Shown: positions 1-5,279 of the stretch, one piece after another | How the letters are laid out: the number at the start of each line of letters is the position of its first letter | Position numbering within the stretch: the first letter of the stretch is position 1 | DNA from: Actinomycetota bacterium | GTDB taxonomy: Bacteria; Actinomycetota; Actinomycetes; Mycobacteriales; Jatrophihabitantaceae | Reading direction: 5' to 3' | Assembly: GCA_019241805.1 (NCBI GenBank) | Contig: JAFAWL010000080.1 | Coordinates: forward strand, 1 to 5,294 | Length of the DNA: 5,294 nt | Made by a program: the position numbers and the translations under genes | The notes under the pieces: generated by a model | The model's input: the letters and a program-made list of their open reading frames with translations, nothing else | Told to the model about the DNA's origin: nothing | Databases searched by the model: none

Positions 1-872
1 GGAGCTGGCGACGATCCATCGGCCGTTGTCGTCCTCGCCCGGACCGTTGCTGTTGTCGACCGAGAGCCACCCGTTCTTGGTCGCGACTGCGGTGCCGGCG
101 TCGGCGATCGCGCCGACCCCCAGCGCTGATCGGCCTCCACGTTCTGCATCAGTCCGATTGCCGTCGAGCGCGAGTAGGCGTTGAGCGGGCCGTCGGTAAC
201 GAGGTTCTTCAACAGGATGAGGTAGTCCTCGGCTCCGGTCGTCGTGAACGTCGGATCGGTGCGGCCGGGCACGGTGTGCGTCATGCCGAAGGCGGCGGCG
301 GCGCGACTGAGGCCCGCATTTTCACCGACTCGTTCGAATACATCGTATCCGGCGTCGTTATCGCTTTGTTCGATCATCGGCATCGCCTGAGCGAGGTCGC
401 TGCCGGACAGCTGCTGGCCGCCCTGTTGGCGTTGGTAGAGCAGGGCCTCGAGGATGAATAGCTTGTACATGCTGGCAGTCCACATGCCGCTGGTGTTGCC
501 GGCAAAGAATTGGGCTCCGGTCGCTACGTTCAGCGCGGCAACCGAGACGCTATTGGACGGCTGCCCGGCGATGATGCCCTGGGTCTGCGCGGCCACCAGG
601 GACTGCACGGGCGTCGCCGATACGGCGGCCGGCGCGGCGGCGCTGTGCACCGGTACCTCGCTGGCCGTCGTGGGTGACGCCACAGCTGACGTGGATTGCG
701 TGTCGGTGGAATCCGATGGGTCGACGTTCGCGGCGCCGGCCCGGATCAGGGGGCCGCTGTGCGAGCAGGCAAGCAGGGTAATCGCGACGAGCACTATCGC
801 GCCCAGCGCAGCGATCGCCACGTCGGACCACCGGGTCGCGGCAAGGGAAGTTGCCGGGGCCCGATGCTTCAT
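1..872 (-). CDS. Secreted serine hydrolase (class A beta-lactamase-like), 3' partial, with apparent frameshift
   Basis: Reading leftward from ATG at 872, the protein has a basic N-terminus, a hydrophobic segment (about residues 18-35) ending in a lipobox-like LLAC (Cys36), and a Ser/Thr/Ala/Pro-rich linker to about residue 90. The hydrolase domain follows. It carries SMYK (134-137), matching the SxxK nucleophile motif, and SDN (170-172). No clear Glu166-type motif is visible, so antibiotic hydrolysis should not be assumed; an extracytoplasmic peptidase or esterase-like role is equally possible. The frame that carries these motifs holds to Trp251-Gly252 (about base 117) and then becomes implausible. 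The adjacent frame continues well from 117 to base 1, including KNGWL with its Lys codon at 76-78, the equivalent of the KTG box. A C5 run at 117-121, where six C would keep the frame, explains the break. GAGAGG (881-886) lies 8 nt before the ATG. The C-terminus is outside the window. Confidence 0.8.
   Translation of the reverse strand, partial: MKHRAPATSLAATRWSDVAIAALGAIVLVAITLLACSHSGPLIRAGAANVDPSDSTDTQSTSAVASPTTASEVPVHSAAAPAAVSATPVQSLVAAQTQGIIAGQPSNSVSVAALNVATGAQFFAGNTSGMWTASMYKLFILEALLYQRQQGGQQLSGSDLAQAMPMIEQSDNDAGYDVFERVGENAGLSRAAAAFGMTHTVPGRTDPTFTTTGAEDYLILLKNLVTDGPLNAYSRSTAIGLMQNVEADQRWGSARSPTPAPQSRPRTGGSRSTTATVRARTTTADGSSPA
117..121 (-). other. Probable one-base deletion (frameshift) in the serine hydrolase gene
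   Basis: Upstream of this C5 run (G5 on the coding strand) the hydrolase reads in one frame through QNVEADQRW. Downstream, the sensible protein (VGAIADAG, then KNGWL) is in the neighbouring frame. One extra C in the run would join them as WGVGAIADAG. The original frame stays open to the window edge but reads as a Ser/Thr/Arg/Pro-rich string typical of a wrong frame in high-GC DNA. Whether this is a sequencing error, a real inactivating mutation or programmed slippage cannot be told from the sequence; error or mutation is more likely. Confidence 0.7.
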
Positions 873-944
873 GGGGCAAGCCTCTCGTAGCCGATCTAGA
901 GGAAGATGCCCGCCCCATGTACACAGCGTTAAGTTGGCCTAACC

Positions 945-958
945 GCGAGCAACCTCGC
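945..958 (-). terminator. Weak hairpin downstream of mscL, possible terminator
   Basis: GCGAG (945-949) and CTCGC (954-958) form a 5-bp GC-rich stem with a 4-nt loop, 17 nt beyond the mscL stop codon on the minus strand. No T-tract follows it. The 102-bp spacer 873-974 must also hold any promoter for the serine hydrolase, but I could not pick a convincing -35/-10 pair. The call rests only on position and the small stem. Confidence 0.22.
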
Positions 959-974
959 AACCCGGGGTCAGCGA

Positions 975-1400
975 CTACGACGCAGAGTTCTTTGCTCGCA
1001 ACAGATCGCGAATTTCTTCCAGCAGCAGCACATCTTCGGCCTTCTTCTCGGGCTCCGGCTCTTTCCCGCGCAGCCGCCGCTCGGCCAACTTGTTCATGGG
1101 CAAGACGAAGATGATGTAGACGACGGCCGCCGTGATGACGAACACGATGATGGCGTTGATGATCCCGGACAGGTCCACGAACGTGGTGTTGTTGCCCGAC
1201 TTGTCGACGAAGTTCGTGCCGTGCCGAAGCGAGAAGCCCAGCCCTTGACTCTTGGCACCCGGGGCCGCGTTGATGATCGGGGTGATGATCTTGCTTACGA
1301 ACGCGCTGACCACGGCGGCGAACGCACCGCCGATGACGACTGCAACCGCGAGATCGATGACGTTGCCGCGCAGGATGAATTCCTTGAAACCCTTGAACAT
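975..1400 (-). CDS. mscL: Large-conductance mechanosensitive channel MscL
   Basis: This 141-residue inner-membrane channel opens when membrane tension rises and releases solutes during hypo-osmotic shock; the family works as a homopentamer. The N-terminus MFKGFKEFILRGNVIDLAVA is the family signature, including the amphipathic N-terminal helix and the RGNVIDLAVAVVIG start of the pore-lining TM1 (about residues 15-45). A periplasmic loop of about 30 residues follows, then TM2 (about 77-102, ending VLPMNKL) and a charged linker. The C-terminal helix VLLLEEIRDLLR (about 124-135) completes the normal architecture. The loop (PGAKSQGLGF...) is somewhat longer than in many MscLs. The ATG at 1400 is preferred over an in-frame ATG at 1415, because 1400 begins the canonical sequence and a GGAGG precedes it. 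The gene follows the SAF gene on the same strand after a 51-bp gap that contains a strong hairpin. Confidence 0.97.
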   Translation of the reverse strand: MFKGFKEFILRGNVIDLAVAVVIGGAFAAVVSAFVSKIITPIINAAPGAKSQGLGFSLRHGTNFVDKSGNNTTFVDLSGIINAIIVFVITAAVVYIIFVLPMNKLAERRLRGKEPEPEKKAEDVLLLEEIRDLLRAKNSAS

Positions 1401-1404
1401 GGCT

Positions 1405-1409
1405 CCTCC
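1405..1409 (-). promoter_or_regulatory. mscL ribosome binding site (fixes the start at 1400)
   Basis: GGAGG on the minus strand lies only 4 nt before the ATG at 1400. The spacing is short but the match is perfect. It overlaps the codons that would be used from the upstream ATG at 1415, which has no purine-rich site of its own. The site lies 7 bases beyond the foot of the 1417-1451 hairpin. Confidence 0.7.
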
Positions 1410-1416
1410 ATGCATG

Positions 1417-1451
1417 GATCCGCGACGGCGCCCGCCGTCCCGTCGCGGATC
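1417..1451 (-). terminator. Strong inverted repeat between the SAF gene and mscL: terminator or intercistronic hairpin
   Basis: GATCCGCGACGG (1417-1428) and CCGTCGCGGATC (1440-1451) are perfect 12-bp arms around an 11-nt loop. On the minus strand the stem begins on the base after the TAA stop (1454-1452) of the SAF gene and ends 7 bases before the mscL Shine-Dalgarno site. No U-tract follows in either direction, so it is not a classical intrinsic terminator. U-less hairpins have been proposed as terminators in actinobacteria. It could also protect the upstream 3' end or limit read-through into mscL. Confidence 0.65.
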
Positions 1452-2099
1452 TTAGGGGGGAACGTCGATCATCGCGAATACCCCGCGCTGCGCGAACGTC
1501 GCTAATCGCCCTTCCTGCGACCGATCGACTGCCACGACCACAGTGGCGGACGTCGGCGCCGGGCCCGTCGGCTGCGCCAACACCGCAAGGACGAGCACGT
1601 CGCGCAGGATCGCGGTGGTCACGGGGGTCGGCGGCGATCCGTCCGGCTCGGGGCCGGCAGTGTCGGGGGCGGGCAGCAAGTCGACGTGATCCCCGACATG
1701 CACTATCTGGGCTGCGGCCGGGTCGGCCAGCGGGACTGTCGCCGCTACGACGTCGCCGGCAAGTCCGGTGGCCAGCGACGAGCCAACGAAGCGTTGCTCG
1801 GTGAGCAGTTCGCCACTGGCCACCGGCCCGGCTACGTAGCGACCGAGCACCGAATCGATGCGTCGAATTACCCCGGTCGGGACCCTGGCCGCCGGCCAGT
1901 CGATGAGGCGGAGGTCGGCGGCGACGAGCGCGCGTCCCGCCGCGATCGGGCGCGCGGCCACGAGCACGACGACCGACGCGCCGGATCCCGCGCGCCGCGT
2001 CGCCCCGAGCGCGCTGAGGGCGGCCAGAAGCAGGCAACTCAGCGCGAGCAGGCGACGCGGCCACCCGGCCAGGCGCATCCCGATCGCGACTCGACGCAT
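1452..2099 (-). CDS. SAF domain protein, CpaB/RcpC-like, single N-terminal membrane anchor
   Basis: A basic N-terminus (MRRVAIGMRLAGWPRR) is followed by one hydrophobic helix (LLALSCLLLAALSALGA). A SAF-type beta-clip domain comes next: VLVAARPIAAGRALVAADLRLIDWPAARVP, then GRYVAGPVASGELLTEQRF. The C-terminal part matches the CpaB/RcpC pattern of GDHVDLLP, a Pro/Thr-rich insert, ILRDVLVLAVL and VVVAVDRSQEGRLA. CpaB proteins assist Flp/Tad pilus assembly at the membrane, but no tad genes are in this window, so a pilus role is only inferred. The ATG at 2099 is chosen; a GTG at 2120 in the same frame (7 residues longer) and an ATG at 2078 are alternatives. None has a good Shine-Dalgarno site, so the start is uncertain. 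The gene lies about 110 bp after the FmdB-type gene on the same strand. The family seems to recur beside FmdB and mscL genes in actinomycetes, from memory. Confidence 0.85.
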   Translation of the reverse strand: MRRVAIGMRLAGWPRRLLALSCLLLAALSALGATRRAGSGASVVVLVAARPIAAGRALVAADLRLIDWPAARVPTGVIRRIDSVLGRYVAGPVASGELLTEQRFVGSSLATGLAGDVVAATVPLADPAAAQIVHVGDHVDLLPAPDTAGPEPDGSPPTPVTTAILRDVLVLAVLAQPTGPAPTSATVVVAVDRSQEGRLATFAQRGVFAMIDVPP

Positions 2100-2209
2100 A
2101 TGAGTGACGCTAGGTGGCACCCCGGCCGGTCAGGCGCTGACGAATGGAACTGGGGACGAGTGGCTGCGCCTGTGGACGACGCCTACGTGGGCCGCGCCCG
2201 CGACGGTCT

Positions 2210-2593
2210 TCAGGCAGGGGCGGCCGCGGGCGACGAACTCGCCGAGGACGATGAACGCGAAGGCGCCGGACTCGAGGACGACGAAGGTCCGGACGAGGAC
2301 GAAGATCCGGAGGACGACGGCGCGTCCTTCGACGTGCCGGACGTGCTCGCACCCGACTTCTCCGGCGTCGAGCCCGAGCCACCTTCGGAGCGGCGTTCGG
2401 ACGAGCCGCCGGATCGGCTGTCCGTTCGATAGAAGCCCGATCCCTTGAAGACGACACCGACCGCGCCGTACACCTTCCGCACGACGTGTCCGCACACCGG
2501 GCACTCGGAGGCGGCCGGGTCGGTGAACGACTGCACCAGCTCGAAGCGGTGGCCGCACTCGGCGTCGGTGCACGTGTACTGATAGGTGGGCAT
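2210..2593 (-). CDS. FmdB-family zinc-ribbon protein with Ser-rich disordered tail; likely Ruc (Rv0991c-like) redox-regulated chaperone
   Basis: This is a 127-residue protein. Residues 1-59 form the FmdB zinc ribbon: MPTYQYTC start, Cys8 and Cys13 (CTDAECG), Cys31 and Cys34 (CPVCG), then the conserved VVFKGSGFYRTD block. Four cysteines are placed to bind one zinc ion. From about residue 60 it becomes low-complexity, dominated by Ser with Gly, Pro and Ala, with no predicted fold. M. tuberculosis Rv0991c (Ruc) has the same plan and neighbourhood (just downstream of Rv0992c, the cyclo-ligase) and has been reported as an oxidation-activated chaperone in the HrcA heat-shock regulon. The CIRCE site upstream here supports that assignment. 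The ATG at 2593 is chosen because it begins the family motif and has GGAGG upstream; an in-frame start 9 residues earlier (2620) would place the Shine-Dalgarno site inside the gene. Orthology is inferred; the family call is firm. Confidence 0.92.
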   Translation of the reverse strand: MPTYQYTCTDAECGHRFELVQSFTDPAASECPVCGHVVRKVYGAVGVVFKGSGFYRTDSRSGGSSERRSEGGSGSTPEKSGASTSGTSKDAPSSSGSSSSSGPSSSSSPAPSRSSSSASSSPAAAPA

Positions 2594-2604
2594 TGTGGGC
2601 AATT

Positions 2605-2609
2605 CCTCC
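2605..2609 (-). promoter_or_regulatory. Ribosome binding site of the FmdB/Ruc-like gene
   Basis: GGAGG, extended to GGAGGAA, lies 11 nt before the ATG at 2593. It rules out the longer in-frame start at 2620 and makes MPTYQYTC the true N-terminus, as in the FmdB family. Confidence 0.75.
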
Positions 2610-2629
2610 GGATCAAACACGGTCGAACG

Positions 2630-2656
2630 TTGGCACTCTAGCTCTGCGACTGCTAA
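2630..2656 (-). promoter_or_regulatory. CIRCE operator (HrcA heat-shock repressor site)
   Basis: The plus strand reads TTGGCACTC, nine bases, GACTGCTAA. The CIRCE consensus is TTAGCACTC-N9-GAGTGCTAA, so each 9-bp arm has eight matches (16 of 18 in total) and the spacer is exactly 9. It sits in the 81-bp gap between the cyclo-ligase stop and the FmdB-type gene, 36 bp before that gene's ATG. This is the normal place for HrcA to block transcription. A -10-like TAGAGT on the minus strand (2635-2640) lies inside it, but no good -35 was found, so the promoter is not pinned down. The expected effect is repression at normal temperature and induction on heat shock. The hrcA gene itself is not in the window. 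Confidence 0.88.
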
Positions 2657-2674
2657 CCATGGTGCGGGATGAGG

Positions 2675-3226
2675 CTATTCCCCGTCCACTCCGAGCGGCG
2701 AACGCCACCCGGACGGAGTGACCACCGCACCCACCGGCTGGTCCCATTCGTCGTGGGGCAGAGGGCCTCGTACGAACTCGCCGTCGAATAGGACGGCGAC
2801 CACGAGCGTCGCTGCGCCCCGGCGGAGCAGTGCCCGATCGTATGAGCCGCCGCCGCGCCCCAACCGCACGCCGGCATGATCGACGGCCAGAGCCGGCACG
2901 AACACCACGTCAGCCGAGCCGATGGCGGCCGGGCCGAGCAGCGAACCGGACGGCCACATGCGCCAGTCGAGGTCGCGATCGGCTTGTGTCACCGGCACCA
3001 GCACGCGTGCACCGAGGTCGGCGGCCGCGTGGAGCAGCTCAACCGACCCCGGCTCGGTGCGCAACGGTTCGAAGGCTGCGACCACCCGCCATTCGGTCCG
3101 CCAGTTCGCCCGCACCGCTTCGACTATCGCCGCGCGGGCCGAGCTGATCTCCTGCGCCGACCTGGCTTTGCGCGCGTCGAGTGCGAGTTCTCGCTCGATC
3201 GCCTTGGTCGAGCTCTGGGCACTCAC
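2675..3226 (-). CDS. 5-formyltetrahydrofolate cyclo-ligase
   Basis: This cytosolic enzyme of one-carbon metabolism converts 5-formyltetrahydrofolate to 5,10-methenyltetrahydrofolate using ATP. The 183-residue length is normal. Signature parts appear in order: a charged N-terminal helix region (KAIERELALDARKARS), VVAAFEPLRTEPG (48-60), ARVLVPVT, DLDWRMW (85-91), then GSADVVFVPALAVDHAGVRLG. The family's glycine-rich loop GRGGGSYDR (123-131) follows, and near the C-terminus LPHDEWDQPVGAVVTP. The GTG at 3226 is the only start codon between the upstream in-frame stop (3298-3296) and the conserved region; it has at best a weak GACGAG in front. The gene is the M. tuberculosis Rv0992c counterpart, divergent from moeA and upstream of the Ruc-like gene, which has its own operator. 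The gene is often labelled ygfA or MTHFS in databases. Confidence 0.95.
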   Translation of the reverse strand: MSAQSSTKAIERELALDARKARSAQEISSARAAIVEAVRANWRTEWRVVAAFEPLRTEPGSVELLHAAADLGARVLVPVTQADRDLDWRMWPSGSLLGPAAIGSADVVFVPALAVDHAGVRLGRGGGSYDRALLRRGAATLVVAVLFDGEFVRGPLPHDEWDQPVGAVVTPSGWRSPLGVDGE

Positions 3227-3257
3227 CCGGCTAGTCTCGTCGGCATGTTCGGCGTCG

Positions 3258-3320
3258 GCAAAGCCATCGCTGGATTCCGCCCGGCCATCGCCGGATCAAG
3301 CAAAGCCGTCGGTCGACACC
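3258..3320. repeat. Three imperfect 21-bp direct repeats in the divergent spacer
   Basis: Units run 3258-3278, 3279-3299 and 3300-3320. Units 1 and 3 share GCAAAGCC at their starts and 16 of 21 positions; units 1 and 2 share 14 of 21, including GCCATCGC/GCCATCGCCGGAT-type cores at 3263 and 3284. The 21-bp period is two helical turns, so equal sites would face the same side of DNA. They fill part of the 173-bp spacer (3227-3399) between the divergent cyclo-ligase and moeA genes, which must hold both promoters. The period is also seven codons, so an old coding origin is possible. Confidence 0.55.
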
Positions 3321-3385
3321 ACGTGGCGCACGCCGATCGGGACGGATATTGGCGGCAGAATGACCCAGAGGTTGGTCGCGCTGAC

Positions 3386-3390
3386 AGGAG
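3386..3390 (+). promoter_or_regulatory. moeA ribosome binding site
   Basis: AGGAG lies 9 nt before the GTG at 3400. The moeA frame is closed by TGA at 3382-3384 just upstream, so this site and the GTG set the gene start with little ambiguity. Confidence 0.75.
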
Positions 3391-3399
3391 TCACTTCTA

Positions 3400-4638
3400 G
3401 TGCCGGAACAGTCGCTGCGATCCGTCGATGACCATCTGGCGACGGTGCTCGACGGCATCGGCACCATCGATCCGATCGAGCTGACGCTGCTCGACGCCCA
3501 GGGTCTGCTCCTCGCCGAGAACGTCGTGAGTCCCGTGCCCCTGCCGGGCTTCGACAACGCCGGTGCCGACGGTTACGCGGTACGCGCCATCGACGTGCGG
3601 GATGCCGCCGATGGAAACCCCGTCGTCCTTCCTGTCGTCGGTGACGTGGTGGCCGGAGTCAAGGCGAGTGCCGGTATGGGTCCTGGCTTGGCGATGCGAA
3701 TCGCAACCGGCGCGCCGATGCCGGTCGGGGCGGACGCGGTCGTTCCGCTGGACGGCACCGATGGCGGCGTCGCGCGCGTCGCCATCCATCAAGCCGTCCT
3801 CAGTGGTGAGTCGGTGCGCCGGACCGGCGAGGACCTGCGGGCCGGGCAGCCGGCGCTCGGTGCCGGCGCGGCGCTCGGCCCGCAACAGATCGCGCTGCTC
3901 GCCGCGCTGGGTCGGGACCGGGTGTCGGTGCGTCCACGGCCGCGCGTGATCATCGTGTCGACCGGTAGCGAACTTGTCGAGGTCGGGCACAAGCCGTCCT
4001 TCGGCGAGGTAACCGATGCCAATAGTTACCTGCTGTCGGCCGCGGCCCGGGACGCTGGTGCTGAGGCCTACCGGGTCGGCATCGTCCACGACGACCACAC
4101 GCAGTTGCTCGATCGGCTCGAGAGTCAGCTCCTGCGGGCCGACATCCTGATCACCACCGGCGGTGTGAGCCGGGGCGCGTTCGACGTGGTCAAGCAGGCC
4201 TTGAGCGAGATCGGAACGGTTGACTTCGCCGACGTGGCGATGCGTCCCGGGATGCCTCAAGGCTTTGGTCATTTGGGCGATCGCGTACCGATCTTTTGCC
4301 TTCCCGGCAATCCGGTGAGCGCCTTGGTGTCGTTCGAGGCGTTCGCGCGGCCGGCGATCCGCAAGCTGCTGGGCAAGCGCCAGATCCATCGGGCCACGGT
4401 CCTGGCCGTGGCCCTCGAACGGGTCGAAAGCCCCGGCGGTCTGCGGGAGTTCCGGCGCGGCGTGCTGCACCGGGAGGCCGACGGCACCTACAGCGTCTCG
4501 TTGGTCGGCGGCGCCGGCTCGCATCTGGTCGCGTCGATGGCGTCGTCCAATTGCCTGGTCGTCATCGACGAGGACGTCACCGAGGTGGTCGCCGGTACTC
4601 GGGTGACGGTAATGCCGCTGCTGTTGTCGAATCGCTGA
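3400..4638 (+). CDS. moeA: Molybdopterin molybdenumtransferase MoeA
   Basis: MoeA inserts molybdate into adenylylated molybdopterin, the last step of molybdenum cofactor synthesis, in the cytoplasm, acting with MogA/MoaB-type proteins. The 412-residue length is typical. Motifs in order: LPGFDNAGADGYAVRA (48-63), the family's PxFDNSxxDGYA variant; IATGAPMPVGADAVVP (101-116); GEDLRAGQ (143-150); the MoCF-binding domain start VIIVSTGSELV (183-193); GEVTDANSYLL (202-212); ILITTGGVSRGAFDVVK (249-265); MRPGMPQGFG (281-290); and LPGNPVSALVSFEAF (301-315). The C-terminal beta-barrel domain IV follows (about 330-410). The start is GTG, preceded by AGGAG. It corresponds to M. tuberculosis moeA1 (Rv0994), which also lies directly before rimJ; the galU that precedes it there is absent here. 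Nothing looks broken. Confidence 0.97.
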   Translation: MPEQSLRSVDDHLATVLDGIGTIDPIELTLLDAQGLLLAENVVSPVPLPGFDNAGADGYAVRAIDVRDAADGNPVVLPVVGDVVAGVKASAGMGPGLAMRIATGAPMPVGADAVVPLDGTDGGVARVAIHQAVLSGESVRRTGEDLRAGQPALGAGAALGPQQIALLAALGRDRVSVRPRPRVIIVSTGSELVEVGHKPSFGEVTDANSYLLSAAARDAGAEAYRVGIVHDDHTQLLDRLESQLLRADILITTGGVSRGAFDVVKQALSEIGTVDFADVAMRPGMPQGFGHLGDRVPIFCLPGNPVSALVSFEAFARPAIRKLLGKRQIHRATVLAVALERVESPGGLREFRRGVLHREADGTYSVSLVGGAGSHLVASMASSNCLVVIDEDVTEVVAGTRVTVMPLLLSNR

Positions 4639-4641
4639 GGC

Positions 4642-5259
4642 GTGAGTTCCAGCCGGGCCTGGCCGGCCGAACTCAACGCCGGGCCGGTGACCTTACGCCC
4701 GCCGCGCATGCGTGACGCGCGCGCCTGGAGCGAGGTCCGGCTGCGCAACGAAACGTGGCTCACGCCTTGGGAGCCGACGTCTTCGCTGGCGTGGGCCGAC
4801 CGGCACGCGCCCTCCGCATGGCCGTCGGTGTGCAGTGCCCTGCGCAAGGCCGGCCGGGCCGGCACCATGATGCCGTTCGTCGTGTTCTACGCCGATCGTC
4901 TCGCCGGCCAGGTGAACGTCTCCAACATCGTGTACGGCGTGCAACGCGGATGCACCATCGGCTACTGGGTCGACGGGGCTCTCGCCGGCCGCGGCATCAC
5001 GCCGACGGCGGTCGCGCTCGTGATCGACCACTGCTTCGCCGTCGCCGGCCTGCATCGCGTCGAGATCGACATCCGGCCCGAGAACGCGCCCTCGCTGCGG
5101 GTGGTCGAGAAGCTCGGGCTGCGGCGCGAGGGCTACTACGAGCGGTTCCTGGACATCGACGGCGGCTGGCGCGACCACGTGGCCTTCGCGGTGACCGCGG
5201 AGGAGGCACGGGGGACCTCGATGCTGGCCCGCCTGCCGCAGCTGCCGCAGCCGCTCTGA
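4642..5259 (+). CDS. rimJ: GNAT N-acetyltransferase, RimJ/RimL family
   Basis: This family transfers acetyl from acetyl-CoA to protein N-termini, classically ribosomal proteins, or to other amines; the substrate here is unknown. The 205 residues show the GNAT order: GPVTLRPPRMRDARAW (14-29, strand 1 and the first helix), LRNETWLTPWEP (34-45), MPFVVFYADRLAGQVNVSNI (77-96), TIGYWVDGALAGRGITPTAV (105-124) with the acetyl-CoA pyrophosphate loop AGRGIT, and HRVEIDIRPENAPSLRVVEKLGLRREGYYERFL (138-170), the C-terminal GNAT signature. The GTG start lies 3 nt after the moeA stop (TGA 4636-4638), so the two are almost certainly co-transcribed and probably translationally coupled; no separate Shine-Dalgarno site is seen. 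The next in-frame ATG (4708) would delete strand 1. It matches Rv0995 (rimJ) in position. The symbol rests on family and synteny, not on a known substrate. Confidence 0.93.
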   Translation: MSSSRAWPAELNAGPVTLRPPRMRDARAWSEVRLRNETWLTPWEPTSSLAWADRHAPSAWPSVCSALRKAGRAGTMMPFVVFYADRLAGQVNVSNIVYGVQRGCTIGYWVDGALAGRGITPTAVALVIDHCFAVAGLHRVEIDIRPENAPSLRVVEKLGLRREGYYERFLDIDGGWRDHVAFAVTAEEARGTSMLARLPQLPQPL

Positions 5260-5264
5260 CACGG

Positions 5265-5279
5265 TGCCGCCGGTCGGCA
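5265..5279 (+). terminator. Possible weak terminator after rimJ
   Basis: TGCCG (5265-5269) and CGGCA (5275-5279) form a 5-bp stem with a 5-nt loop, five bases past the rimJ stop, and are followed by TTT (5280-5282). The position suits an end-of-operon signal, but the stem is short and such stems arise often in GC-rich DNA. Confidence 0.3.

Noticed and set aside
550..2064. 504-codon minus-strand open frame spanning the hydrolase, mscL and SAF genes
   Set aside because: It runs through three recognisable genes in another frame and is Arg-rich without domains; it is a high-GC frame shadow.
2121..2209. Possible terminator between the FmdB-type gene and the SAF gene
   Set aside because: Only 4-bp GC stems such as GGGC/GCCC were found, not above the level expected in such GC-rich DNA.
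1686..2432. Plus-strand open frame with a strongly acidic Asp/Glu stretch
   Set aside because: The acidic stretch is the reverse complement of the Ser codons (TCG/TCC) in the FmdB-type tail, and the rest is antisense to the SAF gene.
3341..3361. -10-like GATATT or CAGAAT as the moeA promoter
   Set aside because: Neither has a recognisable -35 element at 16-18 bp, so I do not call a promoter.
3245..3400. Small plus-strand open frame (51 codons, ATG 3245 to TAG 3398-3400) whose stop overlaps the moeA GTG by one base
   Set aside because: The overlap hints at translational coupling, but there is no Shine-Dalgarno site before the ATG, the product is mostly the 21-bp repeats plus a His/Arg/Asp-rich tail, and it resembles no known protein.
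3397..4524. Long minus-strand open frame (375 codons) opposite moeA
   Set aside because: It is exactly antisense to a clear MoeA, is rich in Arg, His, Asp and Gly as expected from the reverse of GC-rich codons, and shows no family motif.
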